Positions 1-12,400 of a stretch of DNA of 64,000 bases are shown in pieces. Origin of the DNA: Homalodisca vitripennis. Lineage: Eukaryota > Arthropoda > Insecta > Hemiptera > Cicadellidae. The stretch is taken from assembly GCF_021130785.1 (NCBI RefSeq), contig NC_060207.1, positions 100,295,001 to 100,359,000 of the forward strand, given 5' to 3'. The translations under genes were made by a program, and so were the position numbers. The first letter of the stretch is position 1. Each line of letters opens with the position of its first letter. Under the pieces are notes generated by a model, which had not been told where the DNA came from, ran no database searches, and saw only the letters and a list, made by a program, of their open reading frames with translations.

Positions 1-1017
1 ATCAACATAGTCAACAATGTTGTTACAACTTTGGAATTAAATGCCCAATTATGCTAAGCAGAGTTGTTTGTTTCTCTACTGAACAGTGCTCGTCCTATTG
101 TCAACTATTTAAACAGATTAGTTGCCCTACTTCATGTTATTGATACAGCTACATTCCCCTTTGTGTGAGTAGACACCATTTTTAAATTGAAGGGATAATT
201 GAATATAACAGGAAAGAAGACAAGTGAAATAAATGTATATAATATTTGTCTAAGACCATTTCGAAATTTCTTTTAATATTAACTATTGATTCTTGGTTAA
301 AAGTTTAGCAAAAAATGTTTTTGACAAAAATACTGGATTAGGTAGTTTGTTTTTGAATAGGCCTGTGTAACATTTCTACCGGCAGAAAAATTGAACTGTG
401 TGAGTTTCAGAACATTATAAAAAAGTGTTAAATGTAAGTTCTAAATGATCTTGTTGTAAAGTAGTAGTACACAACTCGCTACAAATTACAGTAAAACATG
501 TTTTATTGAAATACAAAAAGTTTTAAGTATCTAAGTTCTGGCCTACAATCTGAATAACTGGAACATTATATAGCATAAGTATTATTTATACATGTTTACA
601 AAATTAAATAATATTTATGGGCTGAAACGTAACTTTCATTAATGTAATGTGTGTAACAGATGACTTTAAGCCTGCATACTTATTGAGATCCAGTATATCT
701 TAGCAGAGCTCATTAATTCACGTAATAGTCTGTTATAAAGCAAAATTTTTTTTCAGGTAAAGCCAAGCTTGAATGTGTTAAAATAAAATAAATTAAAGTA
801 AGCATCTAAAATGTGAAAGTTAATTTAGAGAAAATTGTGTTTTTGGAAGAAAATTCAAATCTTTTTAGGAGAGGTAAGACTTAAAATATCAAACTAGAGC
901 ACTACATTAAAATCTGTTGTTCTATCATTTGTAAAGCCTTCCTGCCTAGAGGATGTTAAACATAACAGCTATCACAAATAGTTGGTATTTAGTCTCGCTA
1001 ACCCTTAAAAGCCACAG
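1..1017. other. No gene seen; probable upstream intron of the CEP89-like gene
   Basis: AT-rich sequence with stops in all frames and no recognisable exon or repeat. The coiled-coil gene that starts at about 1018 clearly lacks its N-terminus here, so this is most likely one of its introns. That is inference. Confidence 0.5.
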
Positions 1018-1168
1018 TTCAATTCGAAAATGAATGTCCATAGGATGAATACAGAGCTATCTAAAGCCCAGAGCCGCTTGCACCAGAACCAGGGGAAAGA
1101 AGATGCTGTGGTCACAATCAGCGAGGACTCGGGGCTGGCTGACCACCGATCACACTCGGAGAGCAGAA
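1018..1168 (+). CDS. CEP89-like gene, first exon visible in window
   Basis: Frame through MNVHRMNTELSKAQSRL. Donor AA|GTGAGT at 1169. The 5' boundary is uncertain: an in-frame stop at 1006 means the acceptor must be AG at 1010-1011 or 1016-1017. Ends with one extra base that joins GC of the next exon to make Ser. Confidence 0.6.
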
Positions 1169-4100
1169 GTGAGTTTTGAGTGTGTTCTTCTGGAATATTG
1201 TTTTATAATGCAGGTGATATCTCAATAAATTCGGATTATCAAGATCAAATCTCACCACAAATATCTCAATCACATAGCCTGCAGGTAACTGGCATTTTTC
1301 ATTAGGACGAGAAGCTTAGTAAACCTTTACCACTTTTAAGCCAACAAGGACTTCTAATCGGCTTAAGTAAAAGGAAATTTGAATTGGTAATGGTGATAAA
1401 TTGTTGCTGCCTCTTGTCGGGACCCATCATGAGTTGTACAGCCGAGATTCATGAAGAGTGATCGTGAGAAGTATCTCAGTCATACCACCTTGGAAGAAGA
1501 GGATGTTAGCTCTGTGTTAGTCTATCGGTCAAATGAAGATGAGAAGAGTTTCCCTCATGTTTAGCCTTACTAAAGTTTGGAACACTAAGGAAGTCCCACC
1601 CACTGCAACCATTATCTTTCAATATAATAAACCTATCGATTAAGCAATCCCTTTCCCCAATATCTTGATATTTTCAGTTTGTTATTTGCCATGCCTGAAC
1701 CACTGAAGTGTACTTACAACAATACTTTATTACACAGTAATTGTGAAATCAATGTATTATATTTATAAGAGTGTGTGCAATGTATGTTATTTATATTTTA
1801 GAATTTCAAAAATCTCCAGTTTTCCTTTATCAGTTTTCACCATATAACTAGAACATTTTCGTCCTCCGTTTTCCCTCTCCGTATTTTAAACAACTCAGAT
1901 GTCTATGTATGTACGTAGTGTATAAAGATATTTCAAAAATTGTGAATTTGAGTGTTTATGTAAACAAAAGATTATAAAGAATTGAATGTAATAATGGAAA
2001 GTGTAATATAATTGTTTTTGCTAAATTAGTAAGTATTAGTGGTGTTAAAATGAGTTTTTTGTAATATCTGTTTGTTTACAATATTATGTTTTCAGATTTT
2101 TTTGAGTAAAATAAAGTACTTCAAATATCATTTTACCCAATTGTCTACATAATATCAATTTTGTTCCAACATGTGTCCTACTGCTCATTAAGTTTTGAAT
2201 TCCAGTGTAAAATACATCTATTACTATAGTATTGAGTCATAGGCCATAAAAGAATTTTTTTAATTGCAAACAAAATGAAGGATTAGACTGTAAAATGAAT
2301 GAGTAGTCTAGATAGTTGGTCCCACCCAAACAACATGACTACAGCCTGAGTTTGTGCAGAAACATATGGCATTATTCCATTGTCATGTCAGAGCAATATC
2401 ACGAGTAGCACTACCTGTTCCTTTTTTTTTCTCTCCTTCTCGTCTCTAATGATTACACAATATGTACCTGAAATTATTTTTGGCCCTGTCCACATAAAGT
2501 CCACCTATTTATCCTGTCCTAAAAAACAGTTCCAAATATGTTGTTCTGAAATTGTCTCTGTGGCTGTTAATTTTGATGGCAAGGATGTGTATTTTCTATC
2601 AACAGATCCAAGCAAATAAGGTGCGAAGAGAGTCTGATGTTCAATTGAGGGGTTGTATAGTTCTGAATATTTGTGAGAGCCAATAGCATTGCAATTGTAT
2701 TTGAGCTCTCAAATACAATAATTATAATGTAATATTTAATTACAATTAAATATTATAGGAGCTAATAGCACCTGTTGTATTTGAGATTAGTTACCTACTC
2801 TTGGTTTGGGTCAAATGAGACTTTTGAAACTTCACCAAACTACTACACAATAGAATTTGGTATCTTAAGCAAGTGGTCCAAACTTTTCTAGAACTAATGC
2901 ATTTATGTCCATAGGTACTAAATATTATCGTAATAATTTAAAAACTGTTATATTAATTTCTTATAATAAAAGTTGTTTTATTTTAATGTGCAACATTACA
3001 TGGAATAACAGGCTTTGTTGCAGTGAGTTATTTATGCAGACTTAAAATAAGACTGGCTGGCACTTGTATCATAGTACTGCAATCCCGTTACTTACCTCAG
3101 GTGGCTGGTACACTTGCCAGTAGAGCCTATACTAGGTAAAGCATAAGCTAATGTTATCACATACATCTGGGCAACTCCCTAGTGGAGGTCCAGGAGCAAT
3201 GCATCACTAATTGAAAATGTAGAGATATTGGACTTAATGGATAACTTGACCAATACATCTAATTTACTGTGAATGATAATTGATGGAGTGGGTAGGGGAT
3301 CCAGCAAGCGTGAGAGAGAGCCTTGCCCTGTCCACTTTGACTAGTAGAGGCTGGAACAGAGAAAATCTCCCCTTCTTTCAAGATAATAGGTTGAGATGGT
3401 GCCTTGACAGGAGGTGCTCCTAATTCTCTCCTCCCCCCACGTTTATCTATCTTATTATAAATATTAATAATATTTATAATTAATAAGATTATAAATTGAA
3501 TATAAATTTTCTGATAGTTTCCTAAGTTTCTTTTTCCTAACAAACAAAACAATCCAATTACTTGGTGTTCATATAATTCAGACATTTGTACTGGTGGGAG
3601 TTGATCTTGATGTTCTAAACTTGATAAGATAAATCTTGTGTTTTTGACAGACATAGGGAATAATGATGTGGATAATAGGATTTCGGATATCTGCCATTGT
3701 TACATGTTACAAAATGTATAATCCTACATTTTAATGATTGAAATCTACCCTCTTCATCAGATGTGAAGGAAATTAATGCATTTTCCTTGCACTTAATTAT
3801 GTACTTAAAACCTACAACGTGCAGCAATGGACTACCATTAAAAAAAGTCAGAGGAATTTGAAAGAGTACACAGAATATAATATTAGAAATGCTTTTACAA
3901 CACAAAACACTCGTAGGCAAAGTTTTGTAAAAATAAACTTTAGACAAAGAGTTTGATGTGTTATGATTGAATTAGGATGGCATTGCTCAGACGTCAATCA
4001 ATATGAAAATATGTTAAACTTGTTTCTTGTAGTCACTGGACTTTTGATCAATGAACATTTCTATGAATAATTCTATTTTCAACAGTAAGACTGCACATAG

Positions 4101-6374
4101 GATATTCAAATTTTGTGTATACAATACAAACAATTCAATTAATTGATTTGGCTTCCTTAGTTGAGCTCATTTGATTTATTTAGTTAAAGGATTCTGTATA
4201 AAAGTGTAAAAATAACCCTGCTGTTGAAACAAAAACCAAAAAGCACAATATTGTTTGTTTACTAATACAGTAAAATTGACCAGAATAAATAAACTATAAG
4301 TTACAATTGTATCTACTAACAAGCTACTGGCTTCCAGTAAAGGTAGATTGTTATACAAAAAGTGTACTTTATAGTTTAAATAATAGTAATTATAAAAATT
4401 TATTCAATGACCATTGGTTACTGATTTCTCATACTGCAAACAAAATCTGGAACTAAATTGTAGCGATAATGCTCAGAAAAAGTTAATGAGTCTTCAAAAA
4501 AGTCAGGTTAATTTTTTAATAAACTTCAAGTAAACATATACTTCAAAAGTGTGCAAAATACACATCATTCACACTGTACAATATATTTGTTTGTTTGAAG
4601 GCTCAGTGAAACCATCTTGGAGTCGAGCGGAAATGAACGCGATGGCCCCGCTATTGGAGGCTTTGGAGGAGACCATCGCAGAGAAGGATGAACTCATCAG
4701 CAACTACAAGCGAGAAATGGAACTGTTCATTAACCGGTCGAAAGAGATCATAGCCGAGAATGAGAACCTCCATTCTCAGCTTATCGAGGCCAACAAGAAG
4801 GTCAATAGAATTTATTAAATTTATTTTTGCCTTCATTAAAGGTATTTGTGTGATACAATAATATTATGTACAAATAATATTTTTAGGGGGAAGTGACGTA
4901 CGCTGAATGGAAAGTGCTTACCCGAGAAGCAGCCATGACTCGAGAACAGAATGAACTGCTTTTGAGACAAACTAAGCTGAATCAGTCCAAACTGAATGAG
5001 CTGCACACAGCATATCAAGCGAGATGTAAGTTTACGTGGTTTATTACCTTTGTGCCACTATTTTTATTCTGTTTAAAATAGTTAAAACCTATTTGTTTTT
5101 CTTTTAGAATTTTTACTCTTTACAGTTAACTTTTTCTATTATAATGCTTGTAAATTTTATTACAAATCATATAATAGCCTTAGTTTAACCCATTACGCTC
5201 GTCTGAGCAGTTGTTCCAGCTGAGTAATCAGCGTAAAAAACGATACAAATCGATAAAAACGATGAAAAGTGTAAAATTTCCATTATTATACAAGTAATGC
5301 GAAGAATAAACCCATATAGTGCTGCAGTCTCCTGTAGACTGTAAGGAACACCTAGATCGTGTCAAGTATCATGAGATATTGACATTCAAGAAGTTAAATA
5401 AACAAAGTTGATTTGTATTGTAAATTTTATTTCATTTAAAATACACTGTGCAAATAATTATTTACAATAGACTTGTACTAAAATTATGGATTTGATGAAA
5501 AAGTAATAACTCATGTATTTGGTTCTACTTGATTACATTCTGCTTATATTATTTGGTTTGTAAAGTGAGAACTGCATTTACTCTTTTGGATTTGTACAAA
5601 AATGTTGGAAAATGCATGGTACTTAACCACACTGATCTCAGATTTGTTACGCCAGTCTTACAGTATCTGTAATGTGTCCAGTGACGGAGCTAACCCTGGA
5701 CCATGAACAGGCGGAAGAGAAATGCCAACAAAGTAGGACAGAAGTGTTTGTACTAAAGGGAAGATTGGGAGTGCTCACTGACGAGCTGGACCGACTCAAA
5801 CAAGAGACTGACAACAAGATCCCTGTGGCAGTCCACACGGCCTCCGTCAATGAGTGCAAGAGGTTAGTCAACTGAATGTACTTATCACCACAACACAGTT
5901 TAACTCTAGGGATGATGTATAGAAAATTGTAATATTGACAGGATAAACAAACAGAATTTGCTATAGAATTTAAAAAAAAGAATGAAAATTTGAAGTTTTT
6001 TTAATATTGAAAAAATCACTTATTATTTGAAGAATATATCAGATTCGTTGGTGTAAATAAGCATGTTTATTATTTTAAAAAAATACCTTTGATTTTTCAC
6101 TATTTAGATATACAATTTTATTATGCTTTCAAACATGAGATTTTTTATGATTTCGTAGTACATTTGGAGAAAAGAAAATATGAGTATCTCAATGAAAATA
6201 ATTACAATTATTCAAAAGAAAGTAGTTATTGGGCATCATTTTATTGGAAATTTACTAAAAATAGGTGACATTATGTAAAATTCTCTAGTTTTCAAATTCA
6301 CAGTTGGAAATTTTGTATAATGGATGGAAATGCCTAGTGCTGTTCCATCATGGATTCTGCTTATTTTTTACACA

Positions 6375-6448
<74 letters not shown>

Positions 6449-9400
6449 CACTAAGAATTTGAATGTAATGATCTTTAACAAAGCTTGACAAAATGTAATC
6501 AATATAAGCAGAATCCATGGTGAAACATTGCTAGACCCTTCCATCACCATATAAAAGATTTCTATTCAAACTGTGAACTTGAAAAGTAGAGATTTTTATA
6601 TAATGTAACCTGTTTTTGGTAAATTTTCAATAAATGAGTTTCTTAAATAACTTGTTTTTACTAAATCCTAGAGTTTTTAAAAGAGATAGATAAAGTAGGC
6701 AATCTGAGATAAAAAAGAGTACAAGAAATTAGCTTAATAGAAGATAAAAAGAAGCACAGAATTGTAAATTTAGAAAAAATAAAAGCAAATTTGGATTTAC
6801 AATAATTTTGAAGTTAGAAGACTGCAAAGTACACCTATTAAACAGATTTTTTAGTCTCCTAGTTGACAAGGATCAAAGATCAAAGAGATGAACAAAATAC
6901 GTAATTTGTACAATAAGCATTTCCGGACCTATGTTTATATGAACTTTTTTCATTATTTGTTATAGTACAATAAGCTCAGAAAGTGCCGGTAACACTACTT
7001 GTATACCCTGTATATTAGTAATATATTATATTATTTACATTATGCTTATTTATTTATTGAACAGTTAAAAACTTATAAATCTATTTTGCCTCAAAATTCT
7101 CTCTACCTACAACAACACACTTACCCCAACATTCATACAGCTGGTCTAATTACTTTTGGAAATTATTTTGTGAAAGTTATTTAATCTTTTTGTCACAATT
7201 TCCTTGGCAGCTTAAGCATCTGAATCGTTTCTCTTCAACGATGTTTTTAATCTCAGGAACAAGAAGAAATCGTCTGGTGCCAGGTTAGGTAAGTAGGGTG
7301 GGTGTTCTATCATAGTAACACTGTTCATGGCTAGATAATTACGTACTAATAAAGACCGATGTGCGTTGTCATGATGCAAAAGCCAGTTGTTTCTCACCCA
7401 TTTTTCAGAGCATTTTCTCCTGATATCATCTCTTAAGTGCTAAATAATTCCCACATAAAGTTCTTTGGTCACTGTTTGTCTCTTTGGAATGAACACTTAG
7501 TAAATTAAACTTTGTAGTAAAAAAAAAAACACTTCCAGGATAACTTTTCCCTTGCTGTAGTCCAAACGAAATTTTTCATTACTTGGAGATGTTTTCATTT
7601 TCCATTCAGAAGACTGACATTTTGAAGATCATACAGAAAACGTTTGTGCCATTCATAAACTTAACTCTTCTTCATTGCCTTGTCTCCATAAGCATGAATT
7701 AACAACTCAAGAATCTCACTAGGTGGCTTTGAAGCAAAGCACAGAATATAATGTTTCATTGCTGATCAATAATTTTCATTTCTGGTAGTATTAACTTGCA
7801 CACACTTGAAAACAAATAAATAGTGGCAACTGAGCGAAACCAACTTTACAGATATTCTATCGTCAGAAGTACTACCAACTGGTGTAAAACAAATTATCCA
7901 CTGCTGAGCGCGTTGGACGTATATTAAAATCTATTCCGGGAACTTTTTTACCTTATATATAAAGTGATTTGAGGTTTTATTTAAAACTTTATTATATATT
8001 TTATTTTTTGAGAAGTATAAATAGCAATTGTTCAACTATTTGTAGTTGCTACATAGTTAATAAAAATAGTTTTCATGGAGTATTTCTTATCACTATAACA
8101 CATTAGTAAAACAGGTTCATAGCTCAATTATTACCTTGTAAACATAATAAAATCAAACAAATTTTTTTATCTGGGAGTTGACATAGCTTCAATTTCAGAT
8201 TCAAAAAACTCAACACCCCCATTTCCATAAGAATATAACATCAGTCATTGTATCAACAAGAAACTCTGGAACAATATTTCATTAAAAAAAAATAGTAATA
8301 TAATAATCAAGATAAACATAATAAAAAACTGCTTAGTTAAAAAATTACTGTTTTAGCTGGTTGTATTTGACACAGCTGGGGAATACACTGCAAATTAGTA
8401 ACTAGTTATAAAAACACTCAAATTTTGATTACACATCACACAATATCCAAGAAGCAAAGTTTGCTCAAATTTCTATTCTTTGTGTTACTATAATTAATTA
8501 TTCATAGATACATTTTTTATAAGGCAATTTAAAAAATCCTCACACACTCACCACCATCTTCCTCTGATCTATACAGAATTGTTTTCATAAAGTTAAAAGG
8601 AAGTTACATGATTAGAACTTTAGTGTTTTACTGTCTAAATGTTTACTTCTTTAATTAGGCTATTTGAAGAGCTGAAGAATAGGTACGAGCAAGAGAGGGA
8701 TATTTTGACGAGGAAATTGGCAACACTGGAGTCACTGCGGCCAGACCTAGACATACAGTTGGTAACAGTGACTGCTGAAAGAGACCAGCTGACTCATGAG
8801 ATAAGGAATCTCCATAAGCAAGTCAAGTAAGTTTCACAGATTACTTAACTTCTTCAGCTAACTGAATTAGCCAGGCTTTAATTCATATCTTATTTGGTAT
8901 TCTAGCATGAGCTATGGACTACAGTAAAGTTATTCTTTTATTTTCCAAAAAACTACCTGTTTAGTGTTTAACTCAGTAACTGCCATGCTAGAGTGTGCCA
9001 TCTCCCTTGTAGTTGTCAATGTAAATAAATGGCTGGTTTTATCTTACAAAAGTATAGTTTTATTACAAAATAATTATTAGTAGTGAAATTGTGAATTAAT
9101 TGGTACAACGCTTATTTTTAGGATATTTAAATAGGGTAAATGAAGCTGCTATACCATTCATTCAACATTAAACAGTTTAATTTTATTTAGTAGAATTTTG
9201 TTTGGTAGTTGAATTATATCATTTCCATAGTTTACTGCCATTCCATGCCCCCACTCTTCAGTGTATCCTCCCACCCAAACTTCTTTCTATTTCCTTTCTA
9301 TCTTCTGTAAATTAAACATCTGCCAGTTTCAATGTAAACTGTGAGTTTATTTTATTATTCAAAATATTCTTTTGTTAGAGTTTTGTTCATATACAGTAGT

Positions 9401-12400
9401 TTACCAATCGTCATTTTACAGTTATAATTTAGAAGGAGCTATGGAAGAAAGGTTTTAAAAAAGGTAAAGAGTCCAAGAAAAACTACAATGTAGTGTGCAT
9501 AATCTCCTGGTGCATAGAATATTTCAAAAACACTAAATAAAATTATTAAACTGCTAGATCTCAATTTTATATTTTAGGTATTTGCTTATTTTCATTTAAT
9601 TTTTATGTATCCTACAAATTAAAATAATTTTGTTAAAGAGGTTGTATTGTTACTTTCCTCTCCCCTCACTATTATTTTTCTCGTTTGTTTCTGATGATGT
9701 TGCAGAGAATATTAACAAATTAACCCTTTTGGAACTCATTTAGAAGGTTGTTTCCAGAAAACAAGGTAATGTGGTTAATAAACTATAAAACAGATTTTAA
9801 ATTTTTTTTTAATTATAAATATATTTTAATTTACTCTTTATGTTGTATTAGCATATACCCGCAGCTTCATCCACAAACTCTATGCAATAGCTCCAACAAT
9901 TTCAGTAAGACGAATTATTTTAGACCAATTTAGAGGAACCCCAAACTCGGAAGTTTAAAGCTTTGTTAGTAAAAGCGCTTGTGATGTAATACAATAAGAG
10001 TCTTATGATATTTTAAAGATGAAATTAGTCATATATCATGGTCAGGTACCCATTTTTCAGTATGCATGATTAACACGTTCAGAACGACGTTTACCCAATC
10101 AGGTACACTCTTCTTTCACAAGGTCAGGTACACACCGGGCTTTCGTAAAGTGCGTCATGCGCCCAATGTGGCACACGTCGCTATGCATTTCTTTATTGCT
10201 ATTTTATTGTTTGCATGTCTTGGTGATTTGTTAAATTTGTTCCCGTACTTAAATAAATATCTTAGACTATCGTGTACCCCCTCAGGGGCATGATTGCTTA
10301 ATTTTTTTAGGTACCCCTTGGGGTAAAAGAAGTAAAATTGGTAAAACATATCAAAATAATTGTTTTTTGTGGAAATTGTGAAGCCTACATACATTTCTCG
10401 TTATACTTAGACATTTAAAGTAAAAAAGTCAGGTTACTGTATTTTACCATTATATTGAAAATTGGACAGCAGATAATAAAGTCCGAGAAAAGCCGTTGTC
10501 ATGAATATGTTAAAAGAACCAGAGGTTAAGTAAAAATTATGAACTATGAATGGTTTCATAGTTATGAAAATTATGAAGAATTTTATGTATATAGACCTAT
10601 ATATAATGAGGTTAGATTCAAAACAGTACAGCTTTGTAAATTGTATGGATATAGATATTGTTATTGAAAATTAAAAACTAAAATCAACATAAGTAATACT
10701 GACATTATGACAGTTCCATCCATATGTAAAGATGATACTTAATTCAGTAAAGTACAAGTTCTTGTTTTCCTTATTTGCTATATCAAAATATTTCCTTGGT
10801 CCAGTCAATGAATTATATCAGTATTTATATACCTAAGCAGTATCGAATACCTAATCAGTGAGAAATCTATGCGATGTCCCCTCGACGATTTTCTGTCATA
10901 AAAATTACATTTAGTGATCCTTGTATTGCTTTACGATTCCTCTTGCTATAATCACACACTGACTTCGCTTGCTTGTTTGTTCGAATTGTATTAACGGAGC
11001 GATTGGTGTGTTGAATCGTGCTAATGCCTGTCCCTCTGTTTCTGCTACTGTAAATATGCAATTCCACAATGCCTAAGGAAACCAAATTCAATACCTTTCA
11101 CCAAAGTCACAATTTAGTTCATTAAATAAAATCTAGAATAAATTAATTGGTTTGCCTTATTACCACAATATTGAATTGAAATAAGAAGTGTTATTACTTT
11201 AGTTATGTTTTCACTCTATAAACATAAAATAAATGAAAAAATTGATTAAATTAATGAAACATATGAGCGTGGTGGCATAATACAGATAACAGTTACACAT
11301 AACAGTTGATTACAATTAACAAGCTCTTTCAATTAATATTTCGCCAATTTATAGACCAAGATGGGATTTTTAAATGCTTTAGAGACCATTTGGGTGTAGC
11401 CAGAAAGAATTTTCTTAATAAGAATAGGCCTATATTCATCCCGTAAGAATGTCCATCTAAAATTTCAGTACAATCGGTTGTGTAGTTTATGCATCAAAAC
11501 AAAACAAACAAACAATACTTCTGCATTTATAATATGAATTAGGATTTACAGGCAATAGATTATGACAAAAGTTTTAGTTTATTTCATTTCATAGTACTAA
11601 ATGAATGATTTAAACATTCTTTCAGCATTATAACCTAGAAATTACATTCAAAGTAATATAAATTAATATATTTTCATGTGAGGATGAGCACTAAAACAGA
11701 CTACATTATTTAATTGCACTTATCCATATATTTACAATAGGCAAAACATTTGCTTGTTACTACAAAAACAATACAAGCATAAAGAAACTGATTGACAGTG
11801 GCATGACTAGATTATTTACATTTACAGACAATTCAGTCAACTAGAACTTTTTGTTGCTCGTCAACAAATCAATAAACGTGCTGTGTAAAAACAGCTGCAA
11901 TATTGTCTCAAACTATTCCTGAGAGGTAGCAGCACAATGTACAGCCAGTGGAATCCGCTTAACCTATTTCATACATAAAAAATATGACATACACCAGCTG
12001 GGTAGTACCTAGATTTCGACTGCTAATAGCACAAGTCGCTGTTATAGTACAATGGGTAGGATCCGTGTTTCATCCAGAAATGGTTAATAAATTAATTTAA
12101 AGTATGTTTTATATCCGAATTTGTGTAAATGACAATTTTTTTCTAAACTAATTAGAAACATAATCCAATTTATTTTGAACTAATACATTTCTTATCGTTA
12201 TTAATTATAGACTATTTATTTTATTTTTAGCAAACATAATAAATTTTGTTTGTTATGTTTTGAAGAGGAGACAACCGTAGAATTGAATCTAATTCTTTAC
12301 ATTCAAGAAGTGATTAGTTCATATTTGGTTTCTCTTAAAACTATGTTAATACTGATGTTTAATTTTATTGTGGACAAAACTGAAAAAGTAGTATGTTTAT

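Noticed and set aside
3259..3947. A minus-strand gene from the two overlapping frames of 131 and 110 codons
   Set aside because: Low-complexity AT-driven composition, no motif, and they lie in an intron of the plus-strand gene.
5181..5420. A TTAA element starting TTAACCCATTACGCTCG
   Set aside because: Left-end style fits, but no matching right end with TTAA was found nearby.
10068..11000. A TTAA element starting TTAACACGTTCAGAACG
   Set aside because: No inverted partner end seen.
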